Assembly: GCA_947460915.1 (NCBI GenBank) | Contig: CANHKJ010000003.1 | Location: forward strand, 1 to 32,014 | Direction: 5' to 3' | Origin: Verrucomicrobiia bacterium | GTDB lineage: Bacteria; Verrucomicrobiota; Verrucomicrobiia; Verrucomicrobiales; Akkermansiaceae | DNA length: 32,014 nucleotides | In this document: in pieces, positions 6,680 to 15,423 of the stretch | How the letters are laid out: every line of letters starts with the position of its first letter | Numbering within the stretch: the stretch's first letter is position 1 | Translations under genes and position numbers: made by a program | The notes under the pieces: generated by a model | Database searches by the model: none | What the model was told of the DNA's origin: nothing | The model's input: only the letters and a program-made list of their open reading frames with translations

Positions 6680-8632
6680 ATGCATCATCCCAAAACCACT
6701 CATCCTGTCGTCCGTGCAGCTTTTGGCATTGCCGCGCTTGTGTTGATCGCGTTTCTCGCCAATTGGCTGATTTCTCTCACCTCCTTTGGCACCAAGGGTG
6801 CTGACTTCACCGAAGATCGCGTCCACACGCTCTCCAAAGGCACCAAAACCATCCTCGAAAAACTCGATGCTCCCGTCACCATCCGCTACTACGCTTCGCG
6901 CAAAAATGAAGCGCTACCTCGCGAGACCAAGCTGTTCATTCGCCGCATCGATGACATTCTAAAGGAGTATGTCAACCTCGCTCCTGAGGGCAAATTGCGC
7001 GTCGAAAATCTCGATCCACAGCCTGACACCGATGCCGAGGACTCCGCCAACCTCGACGGCATCCAGACGCAAAACATCAATCAATACGAAAACGTATCGC
7101 TAGGACTCGCCATCTCTTGCCTTGAGCAAAATAGCCGCATCAACATTGACCCCTTCGATGTGCAATCGCTCGACGATCAGGAGACGATGTTCGAATACAC
7201 CCTTTCACGAGCCATTGGCGAAGTCACGGCAGTGGAAAAACCCGTCATCGGCGTCATGTCCGCCCTACCACTCAAAGGGGGCCCAGCACAAATGCCCGGC
7301 CAAGCCCCCCAGCAAGGCTGGGTTCTCTACCAACAACTCGAACAAGTATTCAAAGTCAAGGACATCGAGCTCACTGCCACCGAGATCCCCGATGATGTCA
7401 AAGTGCTGCTCCTGATTCACCCCGCTGGTATCACTCCAGAAACGGAATTTTTGATCGATCAATTCCTGCTCAAAGGCGGCACACTCATTGCCGCACTCGA
7501 TGCGTACTCCTTCGATGCTGCAGCCACAGCCCAAGGCAATCCGATGATGGGCATGGGCGGCGGAGGCATTCCCACCTCTTCGACATTGCCCACCCTTCTC
7601 CCCGCTTGGAACATCAGCTTTGAGAGCAGCCAAACCTTGGCCGACGCCAAGTATCGCACCATGCTTCAAGGAAATCGCCCCGGCTACGCGGCACTCAGCC
7701 TGCCGAAAGAAGCCATGCCCGACAAAGACGACGTCATTACGAAGAACCTCAATGACCTCTTCTTCATCCTTTCTGGAGCCATTACCAACCAAGGCAACAA
7801 CGGCCTCGCTGCGTCCACGCTTGTAAAGTCCTCCTCGCAAGCGGGCCTCACCGATTCCATGGCGGCCTCCCAATTCAGCCCCAATGTCACCTTTGAAAAC
7901 CGCCGCGCTTATGACCTCGTTCTTCGCCTGAGCGGTAAATTCAAAACCGCATTCCCCAGTGGCAAACCTGGCGAAACTCCACCCGCAGATGAGGCAAATG
8001 CCGAGAAAAAAGATGACAAAGACAATGAGAAAAAAGATGCCGAGCCTGCCAAGCCCACTTGGCTCAAGGACGGCATCTCTGACTCGAATGTCTTCCTCAT
8101 TGCCGATACCGATGCATTTTCAAACCAAGGTGCCTACCGCATTCAAAATATGGGCGGCATGCAGGCTGCTATGCCCTACAACGGCAACTCCGTGCTCCTG
8201 CTGAACATCATCGACCAAGCAGCCTCTTCTGCTGACCTCATCGGTGCCCGCAGCCGCGCGTCCATTCGCCGTCCATTTACCCTCATCCGTGAAATGGAAG
8301 CCAATGCCGAGAACGCCATGCAAGACAAGCAGAAAGAACTGCAAAACAAACTCAAGGCCGCACAAGATCGCCTTACCGAGTTGACTCAATCACGCGATTC
8401 CTCCAAAGACCTGCGACTCTCCACCGCACAAGAAGAAGAGGAAAAACAGTTCCGTGCTGAAGTCACCGATGCCAACAAGCAAATCCGCGAACTCTACAAA
8501 GATCTCAAACGAGAAAAGGACAAACTTTCCGCACGCATCATCGGACTCAACCTTGGAGTCGTCCCCGGCTTGGTTCTGCTGGCAGGCATCGGCGTTGCCT
8601 TATTCCGTCGTCTATCCGCCCGCGCTCGCTAA
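6680..8632 (+). CDS. GldG family ABC auxiliary protein
   Basis: A 650-residue protein with one membrane segment near each end (about 15-34 and 622-642) and a large domain between them, probably outside the cytoplasm. The opening DFTEDRVHTLSKGTKTILEK (from residue 42) is the hallmark of the GldG/ABC-auxiliary family. Other visible parts are a glycine/methionine-rich stretch (GNPMMGMGGGG, about 285-295), a Lys/Glu/Asp-rich low-complexity insert (about 432-458), and a charged coiled coil (about 535-615) just before the C-terminal membrane segment. In Flavobacterium GldG is needed with GldA and GldF for gliding and secretion; in other phyla the role is unresolved. It lies third in the cassette. 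Confidence 0.9.
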   Translation: MHHPKTTHPVVRAAFGIAALVLIAFLANWLISLTSFGTKGADFTEDRVHTLSKGTKTILEKLDAPVTIRYYASRKNEALPRETKLFIRRIDDILKEYVNLAPEGKLRVENLDPQPDTDAEDSANLDGIQTQNINQYENVSLGLAISCLEQNSRINIDPFDVQSLDDQETMFEYTLSRAIGEVTAVEKPVIGVMSALPLKGGPAQMPGQAPQQGWVLYQQLEQVFKVKDIELTATEIPDDVKVLLLIHPAGITPETEFLIDQFLLKGGTLIAALDAYSFDAAATAQGNPMMGMGGGGIPTSSTLPTLLPAWNISFESSQTLADAKYRTMLQGNRPGYAALSLPKEAMPDKDDVITKNLNDLFFILSGAITNQGNNGLAASTLVKSSSQAGLTDSMAASQFSPNVTFENRRAYDLVLRLSGKFKTAFPSGKPGETPPADEANAEKKDDKDNEKKDAEPAKPTWLKDGISDSNVFLIADTDAFSNQGAYRIQNMGGMQAAMPYNGNSVLLLNIIDQAASSADLIGARSRASIRRPFTLIREMEANAENAMQDKQKELQNKLKAAQDRLTELTQSRDSSKDLRLSTAQEEEEKQFRAEVTDANKQIRELYKDLKREKDKLSARIIGLNLGVVPGLVLLAGIGVALFRRLSARAR

Positions 8633-8670
8633 TCCATCACTCTTCTCATTTTCCTAACCAACACAAGATT

Positions 8671-9933
8671 ATGTCGAAAAAATCAGTCATCATCCTCTGG
8701 GTCATCGCACTCGCGCTAGGCATTAGTGTGACCACGCTCAAGCTCCGTGCTCCCGTCTCCGGCAAAGCCAATACTGAGCGTAGCCGCGGACAAACCTTGC
8801 TCGATTCGTTCCCCGCCGATCAAGTTACTAGCATTCAACTCAAGGGCTTCGAAAAATCAGTCACCCTTGCCAAAAAAGAATCAGGTTGGGTCGTTGCTGA
8901 GCGCGGTGATTATCCCGCAAACGTTAGCACGATCAACAACCTACTTCGCACCATCGAGCAAGTGAAAGTCAACAACGCAATCGAAGCAGGTCCCACTTAT
9001 GGCAAACGTTTCGGCATCGACCTCACTGCCACTAGCCAAGAAAAACACGGCACCGAACTGAGCTTCTCGAATGCCGCTAACGAAAACATCGCTACCTTGT
9101 TCCTCGGTAAGGACTCAGATGGCGGTGGTCGCTACATCCAAAATGCCGCAGACACCTCAGGCATCTACGTCACCAGCGAGAGCTTCCCCACGGCATCAGT
9201 CAACGCCAAGGATTGGCTCGATACTGCATTCTTCAGCATCGAGAAAATCAAATCCATCAGTGTGACCAGCGCTGGCAAGCCCGAGTCCATCGAGTGGAAG
9301 CTCACCCGCGCCGATGAAAATGCTGAGTTTACTCTCGACGGCGCCAAGCCCGAGGAAAATCTCGACACTGCCATCACCGCGCCGCTCAAAACTGTTTTCT
9401 CAGGAGCAAACTTCCAAGACGTAGCCAGCGCTACTGATGTTGCCACAATCGAAAAAGCTGCCGAGCGCCGCGTTGCTACCATTGAGACCATCGATGGCTT
9501 CACCTACACCATCACGCTCGTTGCCAAGCCCGCCGTCAAGGTTCCCGATGCCCTCGCCAAACCAGAGGAAACGCCACCTCCAGTCACAGAAGATGCCTAT
9601 CACCTCAGCGTCAAAGTTGCCGCCAATTTCCCCAAAGAACGTGTAAAAGCAGCCGATGAAAAACCTGAAGACGCCAAGAGTAAAGACGAGGCATTTCAAG
9701 CCACACAAAAAACGTTGCAGGAAAAACTTCAGAAAGAACAATCCCTCCAAACTCGCGTTTACGAGGTAGCAAAATACACTGTCGATTCCCTCATCAAGAA
9801 TCGTGCTGACCTCATCGCCAAGGCTACCGATCCTGCCGCTGCCGCAGCGCAGCCAACTTCGCCAGGACAACAGCCACCACCAAACAGCCAACCCGTGCAA
9901 GCCGTGACGCCGCCTGTTTCGATTGGTGAATGA
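8671..9933 (+). CDS. DUF4340 domain-containing protein
   Basis: A 420-residue protein with an N-terminal membrane anchor (about residues 5-22) and DUF4340-type repeats: LLDSFPADQVTSIQL and the following GWVVAERGDYPAN-STINNLL are typical, as are the second-half segments on substrate-like residuals (KSISVTSAGKPESIEWKL). The C-terminus is a charged helical stretch (about 315-375) and a Pro/Gln/Ala-rich tail (about 385-415). DUF4340 proteins regularly follow GldA/GldF/GldG cassettes, and this one is 38 bases behind the GldG-like gene and directly ahead of a terminator, so it is the last member of the operon. It is probably a periplasmic partner of the ABC complex; its biochemical function is not known. 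Confidence 0.88.
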   Translation: MSKKSVIILWVIALALGISVTTLKLRAPVSGKANTERSRGQTLLDSFPADQVTSIQLKGFEKSVTLAKKESGWVVAERGDYPANVSTINNLLRTIEQVKVNNAIEAGPTYGKRFGIDLTATSQEKHGTELSFSNAANENIATLFLGKDSDGGGRYIQNAADTSGIYVTSESFPTASVNAKDWLDTAFFSIEKIKSISVTSAGKPESIEWKLTRADENAEFTLDGAKPEENLDTAITAPLKTVFSGANFQDVASATDVATIEKAAERRVATIETIDGFTYTITLVAKPAVKVPDALAKPEETPPPVTEDAYHLSVKVAANFPKERVKAADEKPEDAKSKDEAFQATQKTLQEKLQKEQSLQTRVYEVAKYTVDSLIKNRADLIAKATDPAAAAAQPTSPGQQPPPNSQPVQAVTPPVSIGE

Positions 9934-9948
9934 TCTCACTACCACCAC

Positions 9949-9984
9949 ATCCCCGCTCGGTTTACCGCAGCGGGGATTTTTCTT
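9949..9984 (+). terminator. Rho-independent terminator of the GldA-like operon
   Basis: The stem ATCCCCGCT / AGCGGGGAT (9949-9957 with 9969-9977) is followed by a run of T. The loop contains a small extra CGG-TTTA-CCG hairpin. It lies 16 bases after the DUF4340 stop codon and marks the end of the four-gene operon. Confidence 0.9.
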
Positions 9985-10053
9985 GATCCAACATCCATCA
10001 TTTCCATCCTTGCTACAACTTCGTTCCTGATCTAGTATCCCGCACCTCATTTC

Positions 10054-11379
10054 ATGACCATCATCCTCCTCATCTTCGCCCTACTCATGCTCAATGGAGC
10101 TTTTGCTATGGCGGAAATCGCCCTCGTTTCAGTCAAAAAATCACGTCTGCAACAAGCTGCTGAGGCAGGCAACAAGCGCGCGCGCATCGCCCTTAAGCTA
10201 ATCGAAAATCCCGAGCGCATCCTCAGCACCGTGCAGATCGGCATCACCTTGGTGGGGGTCATTTCCGCTGCTTTCGGGGCACAGAACATTGCTGATTTGA
10301 TGACGCCATGGATCAACGATCTCCCCCTCGTCGGCACCAGCGCACCACAAATCTCCTTCGCGCTCGCCATCGTCGCACTCACCTATTGCAACATTGTCAT
10401 CGGCGAATTGGTGCCCAAGGGACTAGCACTACGCAATCCTGAGGGCATCGCCCTGCGCATGGCGCGCCCCATGACCTGGCTCTCACGCACTGCAAGCCCA
10501 CTCGTCTGGTTGTTAGAAAAATCCACTCGCCTACTGATGAAACTTTTCGGTGCCAGCGATGCCTCTAGCTCCGGCCCGTCGCGTGAAGAAGTGCAGGTTC
10601 TCGTGCGCGAAGGCATCATCACTGGTGGCGTCGATCAGGAAGAAAGCGACATGGTCAGCGGTGTATTTGATCTCCAAAACATCCAGGCCGAGGAAATCAT
10701 GTTGCCACGTCCTAAGGTCACATTTTTGCCCCACGATGCCACCCATGTGCAAATCTGCCAACGCATCGCCAATAGCAAACAATCCGTTTTCCCCATCTAT
10801 GAAGGCAGCCGGGATCAAATCTGCGGCCTCGTATCTCTTCGCGCTCTCTATGCATCCAAGGTCAGCGCTCTGCAAGAAACGCCATTGCGCGCCATCATGC
10901 AACCGCCTGCCTTCGTCGTCGAGAATCAGCCAGCATTGAAACTTTTCCAAACACTGCGCAGCACTGCACTGGGAGCTGCACTTGTCACCGATGAATTCGG
11001 CACGATCCGCGGCTTCATCACCATTGATGACATCATCGAAGAAGTCGTAGGCGACTACAAAAAAGATCTCAATCCCGAGCGCGCCCAAGTGCGAGTACTA
11101 CAAGAAAACTCTTGGATCGTCGATGGCATGACCGAGATCGATGATGTTACCCAAGCAATCCCCGAACTCGAATCCGCCGTCGATCTCGAAGACGAGGCAT
11201 TCCAAACGCTCGCAGGCTTTATTATTCACAAAATCGACCGTCTCCCCACCGAGGGCGAAAAGTTTACCATCGGACGCCTCGAATTTCACATCGCCGACAT
11301 GGATCAGCAACGCATTGATAAAATTATCATCACCCGTCTGCCACAAGAGCCCGAGGATGAGACGAATGGCAATGAGTAA
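10054..11379 (+). CDS. CNNM/CorC (HlyC) family transporter-like protein
   Basis: A 441-residue membrane protein in the family order. DUF21/CNNM transmembrane domain, about residues 1-190 (MNGAFAMAEIALVSVKKSRL and NIVIGELVPKGLALRNPE motifs); a CBS-domain pair, about 205-335 (MLPRPKVTFLP, VSLRALY, FGTIRGFITIDDIIEEVVGDY); and a CorC_HlyC domain at the C-terminus (about 345-430, NSWIVDGMTEIDDV). Members are linked to magnesium or cobalt efflux/homeostasis in characterised cases; older 'hemolysin' labels are not evidence of toxicity. The start MTIILLIFALLML places the first membrane helix at the very N-terminus. It appears to be transcribed alone, starting 70 bases after the preceding terminator. 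Confidence 0.93.
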   Translation: MTIILLIFALLMLNGAFAMAEIALVSVKKSRLQQAAEAGNKRARIALKLIENPERILSTVQIGITLVGVISAAFGAQNIADLMTPWINDLPLVGTSAPQISFALAIVALTYCNIVIGELVPKGLALRNPEGIALRMARPMTWLSRTASPLVWLLEKSTRLLMKLFGASDASSSGPSREEVQVLVREGIITGGVDQEESDMVSGVFDLQNIQAEEIMLPRPKVTFLPHDATHVQICQRIANSKQSVFPIYEGSRDQICGLVSLRALYASKVSALQETPLRAIMQPPAFVVENQPALKLFQTLRSTALGAALVTDEFGTIRGFITIDDIIEEVVGDYKKDLNPERAQVRVLQENSWIVDGMTEIDDVTQAIPELESAVDLEDEAFQTLAGFIIHKIDRLPTEGEKFTIGRLEFHIADMDQQRIDKIIITRLPQEPEDETNGNE

Positions 11380-11671
11380 CACTCAACATCAAAAGAAGCA
11401 CCGCGATTTCACTTTGTCTTTTTTATTAGATAACAATCATCGACATTCTAGCAATATACTTTTACATAGAATAGCAAATAGCAATAATCAAGCAATTTTG
11501 GCAAATGCATAAATAGGCTAGCGATGGCAATACTATCTGATTGGATCAAATTTTGATTTTTTCCGATCCAGACTCACATTAATTTATTGCATCTCAGATA
11601 TGCATAGGGCATGATACACCTGCTAAGAGTTTATTTGGGACAAAAGAAATTAACGAAAAAATCGAAAAACG
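11380..11671. other. A+T-rich spacer before the PP-loop gene
   Basis: Nearly 300 bases with no supported gene. The base composition turns markedly A+T-rich right after the CorC-like stop codon. No convincing hairpin terminator or -35/-10 pair was found, although the next gene needs a promoter of its own here. Confidence 0.6.
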
Positions 11672-12826
11672 ATGCGAAAAACTGATAATATTACCCAGCG
11701 AGTACGAAGAATGACCTCACAGTCCAACTCTTACACTGTAAAGCAAACAGGCAACCGGATCGACTTAATTGGAGCAAGAATACCAATTTTTTACGAGGTT
11801 TCCGGCATAGAATTACCCGAGTTACAAGATCATAGCTTCGCGGTGTGGCACTTACTTCCTTCATGTATGAAAACTGGGCAATCGATTCATATTGATGGAC
11901 CTGTTGATCCTGATGTAATAAAAAACGCTATGGAGTTTTCGCGAATCTGGGAACTGTGGGAACCTACGAAATTTCGCCAAGTATTAATCACATCTAGCGA
12001 AAAATCAGCGACACCAATAGAGAATTGCCAAAAAAGAGAAAAACAATTAGCGTGCTTTTCTGGGGGTATTGACTCTACCCACATGTTGCTCAACATGGGC
12101 ATCCAAGAAAAAAGAGGTACGATATTAGGCATTCATGGAATGGAAATTCATTATGATAATAAACAACAGTTTGAAGAGCTAGCCAATTGGACAAAGCCCC
12201 TTTTGGAGTATTTGAACTATGATCGCGTGACTGTGCGGACGAATGCCAGTAAAATTGGAGGAGGTCATCATAGTTGGGCCCTTTCCCTTGCTGGCAACGC
12301 GTATTTGTTTCGCCAGTTATTTGAAGAATGTGTTTTTGCTTCTGACTTCACCGCTGCTGAGGATTTCGTGAGTTTTCCATACGGCTCTAATTCCATATCT
12401 AATCTCTTACTTGCAGGGAGAGATTATCGCTTAAGATCATTGTGCAATCAATTCAGCCGAGTTGATAAACTGGAACCGATCACCAAAGATCACATTGCGT
12501 TACAAACCGTAACATTTTGCAAACAAAAGCATTTGCGTCCGCAAAATTGTGGCATTTGTGACAAGTGTATCCGAACTAAGATTATGATGATCGTCGCATC
12601 TGGTCACATAGCAGAAGAAATTTTTATTGATCCTACATTAAATCGTAAGTTGGTTCATTCTTTGAACTTTTCTGACAAGATCGAACAAACATTTTTCATA
12701 TCTACATGCCAGCTTGCAAGAGAGAAAAATGTTTTATCAAAAATACCGGGTATAGAGGAGAAATTTTATGCGATTCAAAACCCTCTTTCCACCAGGATTC
12801 GAAGATTCTTCAGGCGCTATAAATAG
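11672..12826 (+). CDS. Uncharacterised PP-loop (ATP-pyrophosphatase fold) protein
   Basis: A 384-residue protein with a PP-loop motif, CFSGGIDSTHMLL (SGGIDS at residues 130-135), the ATP-pyrophosphate-binding signature of the adenine nucleotide alpha-hydrolase fold seen in QueC, TtcA and asparagine synthetase. Near the C-terminus is a cysteine cluster NCGICDKCIRT (Cys293, 296, 299; Cys283 may be a fourth ligand), probably a zinc site. The first 120 residues (with HIDGPVDPDVIKN and a following W-W segment) resemble the N-terminal part of an unnamed family often found in polysaccharide loci. The reaction is unknown: ATP-driven amidation, thiolation or ligation are all possible. The gene is isolated and A+T-rich, unlike its neighbours, which suggests transfer. 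ATG at 11711 is an alternative start. Confidence 0.75.
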   Translation: MRKTDNITQRVRRMTSQSNSYTVKQTGNRIDLIGARIPIFYEVSGIELPELQDHSFAVWHLLPSCMKTGQSIHIDGPVDPDVIKNAMEFSRIWELWEPTKFRQVLITSSEKSATPIENCQKREKQLACFSGGIDSTHMLLNMGIQEKRGTILGIHGMEIHYDNKQQFEELANWTKPLLEYLNYDRVTVRTNASKIGGGHHSWALSLAGNAYLFRQLFEECVFASDFTAAEDFVSFPYGSNSISNLLLAGRDYRLRSLCNQFSRVDKLEPITKDHIALQTVTFCKQKHLRPQNCGICDKCIRTKIMMIVASGHIAEEIFIDPTLNRKLVHSLNFSDKIEQTFFISTCQLAREKNVLSKIPGIEEKFYAIQNPLSTRIRRFFRRYK

Positions 12827-13225
12827 AGCTATCTGAATCACACGATATGTAATAATCTAAAAATATCGAAGGAAAAATCTGCGAATTTTTTTGTGGGTCA
12901 GCCCTTTTCAATACGCCCAGGAGAGATCCACTATTAGAAATTTTCAGGTCTCATACTGTGCAGCTTTGACGCATTTATTGAGTTAGCTTAATATGCGTAG
13001 TTAGCTGGGGAGAAAGTATACCGATTTGCTAAGGATTATCATCGAAATAGGTTACAATGGTTGAATAGTTGAGCAAAGAGCCCACGTTGAGTAGATTTGG
13101 ATTTCGGTTCGAATGACTTTGGCAAGTTTACTGAACGGGAAAGGATCAAACCATCAATACGCTCGATTAAACGAGAAAAAACAAGCTTGGCAGGGCGCGA
13201 TTTTTCCCCTAGAACGCTGGCTCGC
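12827..13225. other. Gene-free region upstream of lpxC-fabZ
   Basis: About 400 bases between the PP-loop gene and the lpxC-fabZ start. The first part shares the island's A+T-rich composition. It carries the promoter at 12966-12994 and then a leader of about 225 bases. The lpxC frame is open back to a TTG at 13097, but those extra 43 residues have no LpxC counterpart. Confidence 0.6.
12966..12994 (+). promoter_or_regulatory. Strong sigma70-type promoter for lpxC-fabZ
   Basis: TTGACG (12966-12971) and TAATAT (12989-12994) are separated by exactly 17 bases, the best match to a housekeeping promoter in the window. The predicted start of transcription is near 13001, leaving an untranslated leader of about 225 bases before the ATG at 13226. 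Confidence 0.6.
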
Positions 13226-14539
13226 ATGGCCACCGAACTCGAACATACACTCGCATCTGCCGCATCTTTGGAAGGCACGTCTTTGCACACGGGACAAAAA
13301 GTTTCGCTCACCATCAAACCTGCGCCAGAAGGCCATGGTTTCAAATTCCGCCGCATTGACCTGCCGGATCAGCCGTTCATCGATGCCGATGTCGACAAAG
13401 TACAGACAGTAGAACGCGCCACAACTTTGGCTCAAGGCTCAGTGAAAGTACACACGGTAGAGCACGTGATCTCGGCGCTTACCGGCATGGGGGTAGACAA
13501 TGCCATCATCGAGATGGATGCCAACGAACCACCAATTGGCGATGGCTCGTCGCGTCCTTTTGTCGAACTAATCAAAAAAGCAGGCATCGTAGCGCAAAAA
13601 GCCCCGCGTAAAGTATGGGAAATCCGCGAGCCGATACACCAAGAAAGCGGCGATGGTAGCATCGTAACGATTGTGCCTAGCAAAACATTCCGCGTATCCG
13701 TGACCAACGTTGGCCCCGATGGTCGCTTCACGCAATATTTTTCCAGCGAAGTCACTCCCGAGCTCTACGAAAGTGAAATCGCTCCTGCACGCACTTTTGT
13801 GTATTACGAGGACGTCAAGCCCCTGCTAGACAAAGGCCTGATCAAGGGTGGTTCACTCGAAAATGCCGTTGTCGTTCGCGGCAACGAAGTGATGTCCAAG
13901 GAAGCCCTGCGTTATTCTAACGAATTCGCCCGCCACAAAGCTCTCGACCTGATTGGAGATCTCATGCTCTCAGGCAAACGCATTCTCGGTCACGTCATCG
14001 CCGTCAAGCCAGGCCATGGACCGAACACACAAATGGCTGCCACTGTGAAGCGCGAGTACAGCCGCATGCGTTCGATGGTTCCGCCGATCAACATTCCCAA
14101 AGGCGAAGCAGTCTTGGACATTCACGATGTGTTGAAAATTTTGCCACATCGCTATCCATTTTTGTTAGTGGATCGCATCATTGATTTCGAGGGCGACACC
14201 AAGTGCACGGGCATCAAAAATGTGACTATGAACGAGCCGTTTTTTCCTGGGCATTTCCCCGGTCACCCCGTCATGCCCGGCGTGCTGCAGCTCGAAGCCA
14301 TGGCACAAGTATCCTCCGTGCTCATGCTGCGCAAACCAGAAAACCAAGGGAAAATTGGTTACTTCATGAGCGCCGATAGCGTCAAATGGCGTCGTCCTGT
14401 TCTCCCCGGTGACACCTTGTTCATCGAGGCAGAGGTGATCAAAATTCGTGGCTCCATCGGTCAAACACGCGCGCGCTGCCTCGTCAACGGAGAAGTTGTT
14501 TCCGAAGGTGAGCTGAAATTCGCGCTCGTCGCGAGTTGA
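13226..14539 (+). CDS. lpxC-fabZ: Bifunctional UDP-3-O-acyl-GlcNAc deacetylase / 3-hydroxyacyl-ACP dehydratase (LpxC-FabZ fusion)
   Basis: A 437-residue fusion of two envelope enzymes. Residues 1-285 are LpxC, the zinc deacetylase that commits UDP-GlcNAc to lipid A: HTVEH with zinc ligand His80 and catalytic Glu79, HKALDLIGD with ligands His237 and Asp241, and His264 in KPGHG. Residues ~295-437 are FabZ, the dehydratase of fatty acid elongation: LPHRYPFLLVDR, then GHFPGHPVMPG with catalytic His343 and Glu357 in LQLEAMAQ. Both compete for or use 3-hydroxyacyl chains, so fusion may balance lipid A against phospholipid. The fusion is known in Bacteroidota and Verrucomicrobiota. The ATG at 13226 (MATELEHTLASAA) fits LpxC; the upstream TTG at 13097 is rejected. 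Confidence 0.96.
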   Translation: MATELEHTLASAASLEGTSLHTGQKVSLTIKPAPEGHGFKFRRIDLPDQPFIDADVDKVQTVERATTLAQGSVKVHTVEHVISALTGMGVDNAIIEMDANEPPIGDGSSRPFVELIKKAGIVAQKAPRKVWEIREPIHQESGDGSIVTIVPSKTFRVSVTNVGPDGRFTQYFSSEVTPELYESEIAPARTFVYYEDVKPLLDKGLIKGGSLENAVVVRGNEVMSKEALRYSNEFARHKALDLIGDLMLSGKRILGHVIAVKPGHGPNTQMAATVKREYSRMRSMVPPINIPKGEAVLDIHDVLKILPHRYPFLLVDRIIDFEGDTKCTGIKNVTMNEPFFPGHFPGHPVMPGVLQLEAMAQVSSVLMLRKPENQGKIGYFMSADSVKWRRPVLPGDTLFIEAEVIKIRGSIGQTRARCLVNGEVVSEGELKFALVAS

Positions 14540-14550
14540 TCGTTATTGCG

Positions 14551-15408
14551 ATGATCTCGCCTACCATCCAACTACATCTGTTAGTGTTTTTACTGGCACT
14601 GACTGGCGTGTTTGGACATTTACTTAGCCTCAACACCACCAGCTTGGTAGTATGGCGCACAGGAATCGCCGCTGTGGTGATGGCGTTATGGATGCTGTAT
14701 CGTCGTAAGGCACTACTGCTCGTATCGCCCGCCCTAGCCCTGAAAATGTTGATCGTAGGCATGATCATAGGGGCACACTGGTTGTTTTTCTATGGCAGTC
14801 TGAAGGTATCTAACATTTCCATTTGCCTCACAGGATACGCATCTATTTCCCTGTTTACCGCATTTACCGAACCGTGGCTAACGGGCTCGAAAATCGTCAA
14901 ATCAGAAATCCTTTTGGGTATCCTTGCTGCATTAGGATTGGCATTAATTGCGGGATTAGAAACAAAGTATTTGCTTGGCTTAACCCTAGCCGTAATTGGC
15001 GCCTTTCTTGCCGCAGTTTTCCCCGTGCTCAACCGCAAACTGGTATTATCGGGAGCAGCACCTGAAACCATTTTGCTCTGGGAAATGCCGGGGGCCTGTA
15101 TCGCGGCACTGATCGTTCACCCCTTCTTATCCCCTTACGCTTCCTTGTTTCAGTGGAAAAGCATGGACTTCGTGTGGATGTTTTTCCTCGCAATTCTGTG
15201 CACGGTTTTTGCTCACGCATTCCATACCCATTTGCTGCGCAACATCTCAGCGTATCGCAGCAATTTAGTGATGAACTTCGAGCCCATTCACGGGATCATT
15301 TTAGGTGCGCTGTTGTTTCAAGATTACCAATCGCTACGACCCGTTTTTTACTTGGGTGCCGCGATTATCATACTCACGAACTTCCTGCACCTGCGCGTCA
15401 AAAAATAA
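14551..15408 (+). CDS. DMT superfamily (EamA-type) transporter
   Basis: A 285-residue integral membrane protein with about ten hydrophobic segments arranged as two repeats of five, the EamA/DMT architecture. The motif NTTSLVVWRTGIAAVVMALW at the first repeat and NFEPIHGIILGALLFQD near the C-terminus (the usual 'EP' segment of the last helices) support this. DMT proteins export metabolites or amino acids or flip lipids; the substrate here is unknown. Its frame opens with a TTG at 14536 that overlaps the lpxC-fabZ stop, and the first ATG is at 14551, so it is translationally close to and surely co-transcribed with lpxC-fabZ. That context makes an envelope precursor a possible cargo (inference). 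Confidence 0.88.
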   Translation: MISPTIQLHLLVFLLALTGVFGHLLSLNTTSLVVWRTGIAAVVMALWMLYRRKALLLVSPALALKMLIVGMIIGAHWLFFYGSLKVSNISICLTGYASISLFTAFTEPWLTGSKIVKSEILLGILAALGLALIAGLETKYLLGLTLAVIGAFLAAVFPVLNRKLVLSGAAPETILLWEMPGACIAALIVHPFLSPYASLFQWKSMDFVWMFFLAILCTVFAHAFHTHLLRNISAYRSNLVMNFEPIHGIILGALLFQDYQSLRPVFYLGAAIIILTNFLHLRVKK

Positions 15409-15423
15409 CGCCATTCGCAGACA

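Noticed and set aside
7265..7873. 202-residue minus-strand frame inside the GldG-like gene
   Set aside because: Shadow of the real gene; no start context or recognisable domain.
9400..10050. 216-residue minus-strand frame across the DUF4340 gene end
   Set aside because: Gly/Trp/Phe-rich antisense shadow that runs through the terminator hairpin.
10531..11088. 185-residue minus-strand frame inside the CNNM/CorC-like gene
   Set aside because: Antisense shadow without family features.
13097..13225. Upstream extension of LpxC-FabZ from a TTG codon
   Set aside because: The 43 residues are basic and unlike any LpxC N-terminus; the ATG at 13226 matches the family.
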